Positions 8,894 through 17,475 of a DNA stretch of 64,000 nucleotides are shown piece after piece. A model generated the notes under the pieces. That model saw only the letters and a program-made list of their open reading frames with translations. It did not search any database and was not told where the DNA came from. Each line of letters starts with the position of its first letter. Positions within the stretch are counted from its first letter, which is position 1. Where the stretch lies: contig NZ_RQVD01000008.1 of assembly GCF_003992055.1 (NCBI RefSeq), positions 1 to 64,000 of the forward strand. Direction: 5' to 3'. The position numbers were made by a program, and so were the translations under genes. Source of the DNA: Veillonella sp. CHU740 (GTDB lineage: Bacteria > Bacillota > Negativicutes > Veillonellales > Veillonellaceae).

Positions 8894-9388
8894 ATGGAAA
8901 AAGTATTAGATGTTGCTAATTATATAATTAATCGGTACAAATATGTCTCTGGTGTTACCATCGATGAACTGAAACTACATAAGCTTCTTTATTTTGTTCA
9001 AAGAGAAACAATTGCTATTACTGGACACCCTATGTTTAAGGAAGATTTAGAAGGGTGGAAGTATGGCCCTGTAAGCCCTGTAGTTCGTAATTATTTTACA
9101 GATGAAGGGTTATCGTTTGTAGATGAAAAAGAATTAGCTAGTGAAAATCAATATATCGTTAATAATATCATACATCAATATGGGGGATTTGAATCGTGGA
9201 AGTTAAGTGATTTATCACATCAAGAATATTCATGGAAACAAGCACGTATAGGAGTAGCCCCATTAGAAAATGGTAATCACATAATAAAAATTGAAGACAT
9301 ATATAAGGATGCTCAAAAAGTTCGACCTTATGACTCAGTATACGATATGTATTATGATGAATTTGAGGATGCGGAGGTCATGCGATGA
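8894..9388 (+). CDS. Panacea-domain (DUF4065) antitoxin
   Basis: The 164-residue protein reads EKVLDVANYIINRYKYVSG, then LKLHKLLYFVQRETIA, then EDLEGWKYGPVSPVVRNYF. This is the hallmark of the Panacea/DUF4065 (SocA, GepA) fold, with the WxYGPV element at about residues 54-59. Panacea proteins are known as promiscuous antitoxins paired with many unrelated toxins. Here the stop codon overlaps the start of a PemK/MazF-like gene (ATGA), the usual order antitoxin first. The SD is AAAAGGAGG. It is expected to bind and neutralise the downstream product; the pairing is inferred from context. Confidence 0.85.
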   Translation: MEKVLDVANYIINRYKYVSGVTIDELKLHKLLYFVQRETIAITGHPMFKEDLEGWKYGPVSPVVRNYFTDEGLSFVDEKELASENQYIVNNIIHQYGGFESWKLSDLSHQEYSWKQARIGVAPLENGNHIIKIEDIYKDAQKVRPYDSVYDMYYDEFEDAEVMR

Positions 9389-9759
9389 TTGGCGATTTTT
9401 GTTTAGCAATATTTCCGTATTATGATGTGAAAGTTAGAAAAAATAAGTTTAAGTATCGACCCAGCCTTGTCATAGCGGAGGCAGGACAAAATGATTGGGT
9501 TACTTTACCTGTGTCAAAAGTTTCACATAGTAAATGTATTGATTTAGAATATGATGTAAAGTTAGTAGCTACGGATTATCCATTGATGAATCTATCTTGT
9601 ATCTCGTATATAAGATCGCATAAACAAACAGTGACTCATCATGCGGCTATTACAAAGATTATTGTTAATATAAAGAAAGAGTATCCCGAATTATATAAAA
9701 TGGTGATAGATAAGGTTGAGCAGAAGTATAGAGAAAACATAGTTGAAGCTAGAGGATGA
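9385..9759 (+). CDS. PemK/MazF-like endoribonuclease toxin, partner of Panacea protein
   Basis: The 124-residue product contains VRKNKFKYRPSLVIAE and DWVTLPVSKVSH. These match the KxRPvLVi beta-strand and the following VLPIS strand of PemK/MazF-fold toxins. The C-terminal half (HHAAITKIIVNIKKEYPEL) is like the helical end of such proteins. The catalytic pattern is not clear enough to predict a cleavage specificity. Its ATG overlaps the antitoxin stop, implying translational coupling. The length is near the 110-130 typical of the fold. An alternative is a catalytically inactive PemK-like partner. Confidence 0.7.
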   Translation: MIGDFCLAIFPYYDVKVRKNKFKYRPSLVIAEAGQNDWVTLPVSKVSHSKCIDLEYDVKLVATDYPLMNLSCISYIRSHKQTVTHHAAITKIIVNIKKEYPELYKMVIDKVEQKYRENIVEARG

Positions 9760-9792
9760 GTGTTTTATTATATTTTATAAAGCTTGAATATA

Positions 9793-9843
9793 AAAAGGGG
9801 TTGTAACGAACATGTACAAGTACATTTCGATACAACTCCTTTT
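9793..9843 (+). promoter_or_regulatory. Long hairpin between the TA operon and uup: terminator or attenuator
   Basis: AAAAGGGGTTGT (9793-9804) pairs with ACAACTCCTTTT (9832-9843, one G-T). The stem continues inside as AACGAA/TTCGAT (one mismatch) and ATGTAC/GTACAT. The whole 51 bases fold into one long hairpin ending in only TTTTC. It sits 33 bases after the toxin stop and 85 bases before the uup start, so it could end the TA mRNA or attenuate uup. Confidence 0.6.
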
Positions 9844-9927
9844 CATTCATACAAACTAAACAGAAACAAGGATAAAAAAATATCATTATACTTAGGAGAA
9901 TATGAGAAAGGAAATATACATAGGCAT

Positions 9928-11922
9928 ATGAATATTTTAACCTTACAACAAATAGAAAAATCATATGGCACTCGGTTGCTATTTAAAGACGTCAATGTCA
10001 CCATTGCTTCGCACCATCGAATTGGTCTTATCGGAGTGAACGGAACAGGAAAGACCACGTTATTACAAGTACTAGAAGGGACGGCAGAGCCAGATAAGGG
10101 CGATATTGAACGCAATGGAAAGGCCACGATTCATCGATTGGAACAAGATCCTTATATCGATGAGTCAGGGACATTATTAGATAATGTCTTATTAGGAGAG
10201 CATCCAAAGCTAACCTTAGTGCGCGACTTTGAAAGAGCCTTAGAGGAGCCAGAGTCTCCAGCGTATATGAAACTGTTGGCACGGATGGATGAAGAAGAAG
10301 GTTGGATTGTAGAGCAAGAAGCGAAGATGATTTTAACCCGCTTAGGCTTTCACGATGTGTATGGGCCGGCAAAGAATTTATCAGGTGGGCAGCGACGTCG
10401 GTTGGCGTTAGCAAGAGCCTTGGTGTACCCTTGTGACCTATTATTGCTGGATGAACCTACAAACCATTTGGACGAAGCCACCATTGAATGGCTAGAATTG
10501 TATTTAAAAGACAGAAAAGGAGCGGTGTTACTAAGCACGCACGATCGCTATTTCTTAGATGCCGTATGCAATACCATTTGGGAATTATCGAACCAAACCA
10601 TTTATGAATTTCAAGAAACGTATGAAACTTACGTATCGCTAAAAGAAGAACGAGAAGCACAATTAGATGCCATCGAGGAAAAACGACGGAAGCTGATTGC
10701 CAGTGAATTACAATGGGTGCGTCGTGGTGCGAAAGCCCGTACAACTAAGCAAAAAGCTCGATTGCAACGGTTTGAGCAATTGAAGGCAATGGAAAAACGA
10801 CAAAAAACAGGCACCGTAGATCCCATTGTACTAGCCTCTCGTTTAGGTAACACTATTTTTGATATAGAGAAGATGTCCTTTTCTTACGATGCAGGTCGTG
10901 ACGTGATTCGAGATTTTACGTATCATATGGTGCGCCATGATCGCATTGGCATCGTAGGTCCTAATGGCATTGGCAAGACTACATTGATGAAACTATTCCA
11001 AGGTGAGTTAACACCGACACAGGGAACAATGGGGCGAGGGGAAACCGTCAAGATTGGCTACTTTTCACAGACTCTCCCGGCATTTAAAGAAGATCAACGT
11101 GTGTTGGATTACATCCGAGAAAATCGATCTTACTTGCACTTACCAGATGGCAGCTCTTTGAGTGCAGGACAATTGTTGGAACGCTTTTTATTTCCTCCCT
11201 CCCATCATGGGTTGCCGATCCGTAAACTGTCGGGTGGGGAGAAACGTAGATTGTTTTTGCTTCGTATTTTGATGGATGCACCCAATGTGCTCCTCTTAGA
11301 TGAACCGACCAATGATTTAGACATTCCTACTTTAGAAGTGTTAGAGGACTTTTTGGACTCTTACAGTGGCATCGTAATTACCGTATGTCATGATCGATAC
11401 TTTTTGGACCGTGTGGTGGACAAGTTATTCGTATTCACTGGGGCAGGTCATATTGAGGTGTATCATGGAGGCTATTCCGACTATGAAGCGGATGAAACCA
11501 AGTCCATTGGTGGCGATACAAAACGAGGTGTATTACGCCATGCCGTGGAAGTAGGCACTAATAGTATTGCTCCTAAATCACGTACAGGTCATGAAGGTCA
11601 TAGTCTACGTACAGAGGAAGGTACTGTAAATGGGGATATGACTGATCCGATACCTACTACTGAAAGTAATACCGTGGATCGGATAGATCAAGATACCAAT
11701 ATACCTAAAAAGAAACTGACCTTAGGTGAAGAGGCTGAGTTAGCACAGCTGGAACTTAGAATTTCTGAGCTAGAAGGTTTGGTGAAAGCCTATGATGCGA
11801 TGATTGCGCAAGGTGGCAGTGATTATAGTGCTATTGAAAGTACGGTACGAGACCGTGAACAAGCAGTCGAAGAGCTAGAGATGAGTACATTGCGTTGGTT
11901 AGAACTAGAAGAGAGAAAGTAA
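9928..11922 (+). CDS. uup: ABC-F ATPase, Uup subfamily
   Basis: Soluble twin-ATPase protein acting on the ribosome; Uup has also been linked to branched-DNA metabolism. I use the ATG at 9928 (664 residues, MNILTLQQIEKSYGTRLLF), because the upstream in-frame extension would begin at a TTG and run through the hairpin. ABC1 has GVNGTGKTTLL near residue 36, LSGGQRRRLALARAL near 150 and LLLDEPTNHLD near 172. ABC2 has GPNGIGKTTLM near 346, LSGGEKRRLFLLRIL near 433 and LLLDEPTNDLD near 455. An interdomain linker of charged helices separates them. The C-terminal 65 residues (AELAQLELRISELEGLVKAY) form the coiled coil typical of Uup rather than EttA. Confidence 0.9.
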   Translation: MNILTLQQIEKSYGTRLLFKDVNVTIASHHRIGLIGVNGTGKTTLLQVLEGTAEPDKGDIERNGKATIHRLEQDPYIDESGTLLDNVLLGEHPKLTLVRDFERALEEPESPAYMKLLARMDEEEGWIVEQEAKMILTRLGFHDVYGPAKNLSGGQRRRLALARALVYPCDLLLLDEPTNHLDEATIEWLELYLKDRKGAVLLSTHDRYFLDAVCNTIWELSNQTIYEFQETYETYVSLKEEREAQLDAIEEKRRKLIASELQWVRRGAKARTTKQKARLQRFEQLKAMEKRQKTGTVDPIVLASRLGNTIFDIEKMSFSYDAGRDVIRDFTYHMVRHDRIGIVGPNGIGKTTLMKLFQGELTPTQGTMGRGETVKIGYFSQTLPAFKEDQRVLDYIRENRSYLHLPDGSSLSAGQLLERFLFPPSHHGLPIRKLSGGEKRRLFLLRILMDAPNVLLLDEPTNDLDIPTLEVLEDFLDSYSGIVITVCHDRYFLDRVVDKLFVFTGAGHIEVYHGGYSDYEADETKSIGGDTKRGVLRHAVEVGTNSIAPKSRTGHEGHSLRTEEGTVNGDMTDPIPTTESNTVDRIDQDTNIPKKKLTLGEEAELAQLELRISELEGLVKAYDAMIAQGGSDYSAIESTVRDREQAVEELEMSTLRWLELEERK

Positions 11923-12031
11923 CAGTTCTTAATGGGTTATCTATATACTTTTCATACATTTATAAAAAGATTAACAAATGAAAAAGTATATCAATTTTAA
12001 AAGACTTTTAAAAATTTACAAATTGAATAAT

Positions 12032-12060
12032 TTGTGTTACGCTTGTCACAAGAGTAGAGA
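12032..12060 (+). promoter_or_regulatory. Promoter of ompM copy 1
   Basis: TTGTGT (12032-12037), 17-base spacer, TAGAGA (12055-12060). It is weaker than the other five, but placed similarly: start estimated near 12067, conserved leader motif at 12096-12114, ompM start at 12190. Confidence 0.45.
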
Positions 12061-12103
12061 ATGATAGTGATTGTTGATACTTTGCCGTGTCAAGAGAGGT
12101 AAC

Positions 12104-12193
12104 ATGGATACTCCCCAATATAGGCTAGTGTTGACTCCTATCGGAATCTACGTGGTATATGGTTTCTTTTTTAGAAAAGGAGTAGTATCATGA
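12104..12193 (+). CDS. Candidate leader peptide of ompM copy 1 (29 aa)
   Basis: The conserved leader motif reads GAGGTAACATGGATACTCC. Its GAGG and ATG act as an SD and start for a 29-codon ORF beginning MDTPQYRLV. The ORF ends at TGA overlapping the ompM start codon as ATGA (12190-12193). The C-terminal half is hydrophobic and aromatic (VVYGFFF). The overlap would couple its translation to that of ompM. Coding status is inferred; the motif could instead act only as RNA. Confidence 0.4.
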   Translation: MDTPQYRLVLTPIGIYVVYGFFFRKGVVS

Positions 12194-13848
12194 AAAAACA
12201 TTTAGCAGTATTAGCAGCAACAGCAGTATTGGGCGTGACTTCAGCGTTTGCGGCAAATCCTTTCTCTGATGTGACACCACAAGATTGGGCGTACCAAGCA
12301 GTTGCTCAATTAGCGGCTCAAGGCGTAGTTAACGGTTACCCTGATGGCACATTCCAAGGCCAAACTAACATCACTCGTTATGAAATGGCGCAAATGGTAG
12401 CAAAAGCTATGACTCGTCAAGGTCAAGTTGACGCTGAACAAAATGCAATTATCAACCGTTTAGCGAACGAATTCTCCGCTGAATTGAACAATTTAGGCGT
12501 ACGTGTTTCCACATTGGAAAACAAAGTAGGTAACTTTAAATTCACTGGCGATGCTCGTTTGCGCTATAGACAATTAGATGGGGAAGTGTATAACATTGCA
12601 GTTCGCGATGGTGCTGGCTTAACAGGTGAAGCATTAACTAAAGAAAAAGAAGCAGTTAAAGCAAACTATAAAGTAATTAAAGATCATGAAACAAATGTAG
12701 CAACGGCAGAAAAAGAACTTAAAGATGCTAAAGATGCCTTGGCGAACGCCACTGAAACAGATAAAAAAGAGAAAACTGAAAAAGTAGCAGCAGCAGAGAA
12801 AAAATTAGCTGATGAAACTATGGCATTAGATAAAGCTACTACTGGTTTATTCAAAAATGCAAGCATGTTAGATCGTTCTAAATTTGACTACCGTGCACGT
12901 ATCAACTTTGATGCCACAGTAAACAAAGATACAAAAGCAGGTATCCGCATAGTAGCAGCCGATAAAGAATTTGGTAGTGCAGATAGCACAAATGTAACAG
13001 TAGATACTGCATACGTACAACATAACTTCGGTAAATATGCTACTGTAACTGCTGGTCGTCATGATGTTGCGTTTGGTGCAGGTATGACATATGATGATAC
13101 ATTCGATGGTGTAACTGCTACAGTAGGTACAGATGCGTTGAATGCAGGTATTACATATGGTTATGCAGCAGGTTTAGGATTTAATGCTGTCAAAGGTATG
13201 ACTTCTGAAGTAGTTACAAAAGATGCAGACAAAAAAGAAACTGTGATGCATCCAGCACAACGTTTCACAGCATCCATTATGGGTGAGGACGGTAAAGCAA
13301 GCCCTGAATTAACTGTACTACAATTAAATGGTAAAGTGGGCCCTGTGAATGTGGGTGGTTACTATGCAAAAGTAAACGGTCATCAAGTAGATGCTATGTT
13401 AGAAGGACAAGCAAATGTATTAGGTGCTTTCGTTGGTGTTCCAATGGAAGATCGTCCAACAGTAGGTGATAGTCTTGATTCTTATGGATTCCATGCAGAT
13501 GCTATGGTAGGTAAAGATGTAAAAGTAGAAGGCGAATTTGCTCGATTCAAAGACATTAAACATTCTAATGCTTGGGCAGCGGGCTTATCCTATGGTCATT
13601 ACAACATGGCTAAAGCAGGTACATGGATGACGAAAGTACAATACTTTAACTATGATAGCTATGCACCAATCTTCTCTACAACATTCGTAACACCATTCAC
13701 TCAAAACTATAAAGCTTGGATGGTAAGTGGTAAATATGCGATTGCTAACAATGTTGGTTTAGCTGCGTATGCAACAATTGATTCCAAAGATAAACAAGGT
13801 CATGAAGTACCTAACTTTATTCGTACAGAAATCAACTACAAATTCTAA
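12190..13848 (+). CDS. OmpM-type outer membrane tether/porin, copy 1 (with helical insertion)
   Basis: Length 552, the longest of six paralogues. The signal peptide is MKKHLAVLAATAVLGVTSAFA. One SLH domain follows at about 23-75 (NPFSDVTPQDWAYQAVAQLA), which in Negativicutes binds polyaminated peptidoglycan. Next come a short coiled coil at about 80-115 (AIINRLANEFSAELNNLGVR) and a beta-barrel ending in EINYKF with terminal Phe. Unlike its relatives it has about 85 extra residues (roughly 140-225) rich in K, E and A with heptad character (AEKELKDAKDALANATE), placed between the first two barrel strands. The C-terminal barrel is closest to copy 3. Expressed from its own promoter with a 120-nt leader. 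Confidence 0.92.
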   Translation: MKKHLAVLAATAVLGVTSAFAANPFSDVTPQDWAYQAVAQLAAQGVVNGYPDGTFQGQTNITRYEMAQMVAKAMTRQGQVDAEQNAIINRLANEFSAELNNLGVRVSTLENKVGNFKFTGDARLRYRQLDGEVYNIAVRDGAGLTGEALTKEKEAVKANYKVIKDHETNVATAEKELKDAKDALANATETDKKEKTEKVAAAEKKLADETMALDKATTGLFKNASMLDRSKFDYRARINFDATVNKDTKAGIRIVAADKEFGSADSTNVTVDTAYVQHNFGKYATVTAGRHDVAFGAGMTYDDTFDGVTATVGTDALNAGITYGYAAGLGFNAVKGMTSEVVTKDADKKETVMHPAQRFTASIMGEDGKASPELTVLQLNGKVGPVNVGGYYAKVNGHQVDAMLEGQANVLGAFVGVPMEDRPTVGDSLDSYGFHADAMVGKDVKVEGEFARFKDIKHSNAWAAGLSYGHYNMAKAGTWMTKVQYFNYDSYAPIFSTTFVTPFTQNYKAWMVSGKYAIANNVGLAAYATIDSKDKQGHEVPNFIRTEINYKF

Positions 13849-13862
13849 GGCAGTAGTGGATC

Positions 13863-13896
13863 AAAAAAAAGAACTCCTTCGGGGGTTCTTTTTTTG
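13863..13896 (+). terminator. UUCG terminator of ompM copy 1
   Basis: GAACTCC-TTCG-GGGGTTC followed by at least eight T. The same hairpin ends all six ompM genes. Confidence 0.9.
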
Positions 13897-13973
13897 CTTT
13901 ACATAGGATAAAGAATTGATAGGAACCCTATGTATAACAAGGACTGTATGATATAGAAAAAATTAAATATTAT

Positions 13974-14002
13974 TTGCAATTCATTAGATAGTATGGTACC
14001 AT
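13974..14002 (+). promoter_or_regulatory. Promoter of ompM copy 2
   Basis: TTGCAA (13974-13979), 17-base spacer, TACCAT (13997-14002). The leader motif begins about 53 bases after the predicted start. Bases 13897-13973 hold nothing recognisable. Confidence 0.5.
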
Positions 14003-14069
14003 AAGATAAATATCTAGGTGGATATAGTAAAGGTATTGGTGAAATTAAAGTTGAACAAAAAGAGGAAAC

Positions 14070-14087
14070 ATGGACACTCTTATATAA
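14070..14087 (+). CDS. Candidate minimal leader ORF of ompM copy 2 (5 aa)
   Basis: In the conserved motif GAGGAAACATGGACACTCT (14062-14080) the ATG opens only MDTLI before TAA. The SD and the first three codons match the other copies, but the ORF is very short and stops about 80 bases before ompM. Either the peptide length is free to vary, or the motif works as RNA. Confidence 0.25.
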   Translation: MDTLI

Positions 14088-14167
14088 CTCGATGAGAAAG
14101 TAACCAATATCACTATCATACCTGGAGATATTAGGTTATTTTTTGTTTTCATTGAGAGGTAAATATC

Positions 14168-15424
14168 ATGAAAAAACATTTAGCAGTACTTGCAGCAACA
14201 GCAGTATTGGGTGTAACTTCTGCATTCGCAGCTAACCCATTCTCTGACGTAACTCCACAAGATTGGGCATACCAAGCAGTAGCTCAATTAGCATCCCAAG
14301 GCGTAGTTAATGGCTACCCAGATGGCACTTTCAAAGGCCAAAACAATATCACTCGTTACGAAATGGCTCAAATGGTAGCAAAAGCTATGACTCGTCAAGG
14401 TCAAGTTGATGCTGAACAAAATGCTATCATCAACCGTTTAGCTAATGAATTCTCCGCTGAGTTGAACAACTTAGGCGTTCGTGTTTCCACATTGGAAAAC
14501 AAAGTGGGTAACTTTGCATTCACTGGTGATGCTCGTCTTCGTTACCAAGGTTCTCATACAGAAGAAAATCTTTATGTAAATGATGAAGACACTACATCCC
14601 CTAAACGTTCTAAATTCGACTACCGTGCTCGTGTACAATTCGAAGCAACTGTAAATGACAATACTAAAGCAGTAGTTCGTCTAGCAGCTGGCGATAAAGA
14701 ATTTGGTGCAGCAGGCAATCCTGAAACAACTGTAGATCAAGTATATGTGCAACATAACTTTGGTAAATATGCTACAGCTACAGTAGGTCGTCAAGATTTA
14801 GTGATCGGTAGCGGTCTTACTTATGATGGAACATTTGAAGGTGCGCAAGCAACTGTTGGTAAAGATGCATTAAATGCAACTGTTGCATACGGTCATATGC
14901 TTGATGGCGATTTAGATGAAGCAGTATTAGGCGAAGGTAATACTCCTGAAGTAACAACATACCAAGTTAACGCTAAATTAGGTAAATATGTAGATACTAA
15001 AGCATATTATGTAAACTATCATGGTCACTTATCCGAAAACTATTTCGGTGCTGCTGTAGATACAAAATTCGGTCCACACAACAAAGTTTGGGTTGGTGGC
15101 GAATACGCTCGTTTTGAAAGTCGCGGCGAAGCAGGTGAAGGTTGGACTGCAGGCGTTGGTTATGGCACATATGACATCGCTAAACCAGGCACTTGGGGTG
15201 TGAAAGCACAATACTTCCGTTTAGGTGAAGAATCTGTAGCAACAGCTCCAACTTGGAACTTACCAGAAATCTCCACATATGATTTCCGTGGTTGGTTAGG
15301 TACTGTAGATTACGCAGTAGCTAAAAACGTAGGCTTAACATTAAACGCACAATTACGTGGTAAAAACTTAGATGGTTATGAATTACCAGATTACTACCGT
15401 GCAGAATTAAACTACAAATTCTAA
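14168..15424 (+). CDS. OmpM-type outer membrane tether/porin, copy 2
   Basis: 418 residues: signal peptide identical to copy 1, SLH domain, coiled coil, then a barrel from about residue 118 ending in AELNYKF. The N-terminal 115 residues are almost identical to copies 1, 3, 4 and 5, while the barrel loops differ, suggesting selection on surface loops or gene conversion of the N-terminal part. The barrel family (GGEYARFESRGEAGEGWTAG, GTWGVKAQYF) groups with copies 4 and 5. The SD GAGAGGT sits just after the TTTTCATTGAGAGG block shared with copy 3. Confidence 0.92.
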   Translation: MKKHLAVLAATAVLGVTSAFAANPFSDVTPQDWAYQAVAQLASQGVVNGYPDGTFKGQNNITRYEMAQMVAKAMTRQGQVDAEQNAIINRLANEFSAELNNLGVRVSTLENKVGNFAFTGDARLRYQGSHTEENLYVNDEDTTSPKRSKFDYRARVQFEATVNDNTKAVVRLAAGDKEFGAAGNPETTVDQVYVQHNFGKYATATVGRQDLVIGSGLTYDGTFEGAQATVGKDALNATVAYGHMLDGDLDEAVLGEGNTPEVTTYQVNAKLGKYVDTKAYYVNYHGHLSENYFGAAVDTKFGPHNKVWVGGEYARFESRGEAGEGWTAGVGYGTYDIAKPGTWGVKAQYFRLGEESVATAPTWNLPEISTYDFRGWLGTVDYAVAKNVGLTLNAQLRGKNLDGYELPDYYRAELNYKF

Positions 15425-15440
15425 TTATTAGAATGACTAT

Positions 15441-15470
15441 AAAAAAGAACTCCTTCGGGGGTTCTTTTTT
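15441..15470 (+). terminator. UUCG terminator of ompM copy 2
   Basis: AAAGAACTCC-TTCG-GGGGTTCTTTTTT. The following 300 bases up to copy 3 closely match those between copies 4 and 5. Confidence 0.9.
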
Positions 15471-15582
15471 ATTTGCGAAACGTTTGTTTTCGAACGAAAA
15501 AATTGTGCTTTGGTAAACGGGATATAAGTTAAATGTATAGACTGCCATAGGGAACACGTATATATTCATTACTAGGTGTAAT

Positions 15583-15612
15583 TTGCTTTTATTCATTGAT
15601 GTATGTTAATAT
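15583..15612 (+). promoter_or_regulatory. Promoter of ompM copy 3
   Basis: TTGCTT (15583-15588), 18-base spacer, TAATAT (15607-15612). It is nearly the same as the promoter of copy 5. Predicted 5' UTR about 155 bases. Confidence 0.5.
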
Positions 15613-15677
15613 AAATACTATCCAAGTGGATGTGCTAGGCACTGTAGGAATTTTATACATATAAGATGTGAGGAAAC

Positions 15678-15761
15678 ATGGAGACTCCATTGCTATATTG
15701 GATAGAAAGATTGCACGGCCTAGATGATCCTTTGGAGCGTGTATTTTTTTATTTTCATTGA
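15678..15761 (+). CDS. Candidate leader peptide of ompM copy 3 (27 aa)
   Basis: GAGG SD, 4 bases, then ATG in the conserved motif (15670-15688). The ORF begins METPLLYWIERLHGL and ends ...RVFFYFH. Its TGA (15759-15761) is embedded in the ompM SD (TGAGAGG), 12 bases before the ompM start. A ribosome ending here would sit on the ompM initiation site. Copy 5 encodes nearly the same peptide. Confidence 0.45.
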   Translation: METPLLYWIERLHGLDDPLERVFFYFH

Positions 15762-15773
15762 GAGGTAATTATC

Positions 15774-17141
15774 ATGAAAAAACATTTAGCAGTATTGGCT
15801 GCCACAGCAGTGTTGGGTGTTACTTCTGCGTTCGCAGCAAACCCATTCTCCGACGTAACTCCACAAGATTGGGCATACCAAGCGGTAGCTCAATTGGCTT
15901 CCCAAGGTATCGTTAATGGTTACGAAGATGGTACTTTCCAAGGCCAAAAAAATATCACTCGTTATGAAATGGCTCAAATGGTAGCAAAAGCAATGACTCG
16001 TCAAGGTCAAGTTGACGCTGAACAAAACGCTATCATCAACCGTTTAGCTAACGAATTCTCCGCTGAATTGAACAACTTAGGCGTACGTGTTTCCACATTG
16101 GAAAACAAAGTAGGCAACTTCAAATTCACAGGTGATGCTCGTTTACAATATACTGGCAATGATAAAGATGTAGCAGTTGCTAGCTTAAAAGATGGCAATC
16201 CAGTAGCGACAAAAGCTCCACAATCTAAGTTTACATACCGTGGCCGTGTACAATTCGAAGCAACTGTTAACGACAACACTAAAGCAGTAGTTCGTTTAAT
16301 GGGCAGCAAAGAATTTGGTAAAGCAGGTAATCCTAATACAGCTATCGACCGCGTATACGTGAAACACAACTTCGGTAAATATGCAACTGCTACAGTAGGT
16401 CGTTATGATGAAACTATCGGTGGTGGTTTAACATATGATGACGTATTCGAAGGCGGTAAAGTAGCATTTGGTAAAGACAAATTAAATGCATCCGTTTCCT
16501 ATGGATATGCTGAATCTTTAGATATGAAAGTAGTAGCTGGAGAAGGTGTAATTGCTAAACCTACTGTTGTGATGACAGGTTCTTTAGCAAAAGCTGAACA
16601 AAAAGATAATGCACAATTGACTGTATTCCAAGTAAACGGTAAATTGGGTAGCGATGTAAACGTAGGTGCTTTCTATACAAAAGTAAATGGTAAAACATTC
16701 GGTGAAGCAACAGCTAATACTATTATTGCAAAAGCAGATGGTACAGCAGATTTGACTGATGCATCCTTAGACTTCTATGGTGTGCATGCAAATGCTAAAT
16801 TAGGCTCTAAAGTAGCTGTTGATGGCGAATTTGCAAAATTCAGAGAAATCGACAACTCCCATGCTTGGACTGCAGGTCTTACATATGGTAACTACAACAT
16901 GAAAAAACAAGGTACTTGGTCCTTGAAAGCACAATATACTAGCCTTGACGGGTTTGCTCCAGTGTTCTCTTCTACATACTGGGCTCCATACAACCAAAAC
17001 TTAAAAACTTGGTCTGTACAAGGTAAATATGCAGTAGCTAACAATGTTGGTTTAGCAGCATACACAACAATCAACGCAAAAGATCAAGATAACAACAAAG
17101 TATCTAACTTCTACCGCGCTGAACTTAACTACAAATTCTAA
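15774..17141 (+). CDS. OmpM-type outer membrane tether/porin, copy 3
   Basis: 455 residues with the same signal peptide, SLH domain (NPFSDVTPQDWAYQAVAQLA) and coiled coil. A barrel begins near residue 117 (FKFTGDARLQYTG) and ends AELNYKF. The C-terminal third (FAPVFSSTYWAPYNQN, KYAVANNVGLAAY) is shared with copy 1 and not with copies 2, 4 and 5, so the array holds two barrel subtypes. The SLH part differs slightly (GIVNGYEDGTF). Own promoter and terminator. Confidence 0.92.
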   Translation: MKKHLAVLAATAVLGVTSAFAANPFSDVTPQDWAYQAVAQLASQGIVNGYEDGTFQGQKNITRYEMAQMVAKAMTRQGQVDAEQNAIINRLANEFSAELNNLGVRVSTLENKVGNFKFTGDARLQYTGNDKDVAVASLKDGNPVATKAPQSKFTYRGRVQFEATVNDNTKAVVRLMGSKEFGKAGNPNTAIDRVYVKHNFGKYATATVGRYDETIGGGLTYDDVFEGGKVAFGKDKLNASVSYGYAESLDMKVVAGEGVIAKPTVVMTGSLAKAEQKDNAQLTVFQVNGKLGSDVNVGAFYTKVNGKTFGEATANTIIAKADGTADLTDASLDFYGVHANAKLGSKVAVDGEFAKFREIDNSHAWTAGLTYGNYNMKKQGTWSLKAQYTSLDGFAPVFSSTYWAPYNQNLKTWSVQGKYAVANNVGLAAYTTINAKDQDNNKVSNFYRAELNYKF

Positions 17142-17158
17142 TTTGACAGTTAAAATTA

Positions 17159-17188
17159 TAAAAAGAACTCCTTCGGGGGTTCTTTTTT
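17159..17188 (+). terminator. UUCG terminator of ompM copy 3
   Basis: AAAAGAACTCC-TTCG-GGGGTTCTTTTTT, 18 bases after the stop codon. Confidence 0.9.
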
Positions 17189-17282
17189 GTTCTATATTTA
17201 ATAAAGTCTCGTCCATACTAGTTTGGATACCTATATAGGGAGAGACTATAAATACACATAACGATAAAAAATGTGAAAAAGA

Positions 17283-17311
17283 TTGCATTTATATAGTTGC
17301 TGTGATATGAT
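17283..17311 (+). promoter_or_regulatory. Promoter of ompM copy 4
   Basis: TTGCAT (17283-17288), 17-base spacer, TATGAT (17306-17311), the best match in the array. Predicted 5' UTR about 158 bases, with the conserved motif starting at about +52. Confidence 0.6.
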
Positions 17312-17377
17312 ATGAACATATCGAATACATATAGTGTGGATTAGTTATAGAATCGTGTTACTACAATGTGAGGAAAC

Positions 17378-17413
17378 GTGGACACTCCGTGGAAAAGTAA
17401 TATGAGGATATAA
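17378..17413 (+). CDS. Candidate short leader ORF of ompM copy 4 (11 aa, GTG start)
   Basis: Motif GAGGAAACGTGGACACTCC (17370-17388). A GTG replaces ATG, and the ORF encodes (M)DTPWKSNMRI before TAA. The retained initiator (GTG is a valid bacterial start) and the D-T-P codons are consistent with selection for initiation. The ORF stops 62 bases before ompM. Confidence 0.3.
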   Translation: MDTPWKSNMRI

Positions 17414-17475
17414 GCAATCTGACTGAACGTAGGAGATATGTTTATATTATTATTTTTCAATGAGAGGTAATTATC

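Noticed and set aside
9784-9927. N-terminal extension of Uup starting at TTG
   Set aside because: No SD, and it runs through a long hairpin; the Uup family begins at the MNILTLQQ start.
12868-13062. Minus-strand ORFs inside the ompM genes and other core genes
   Set aside because: They are shadows of the strongly biased codons on the + strand and lack SD sequences.
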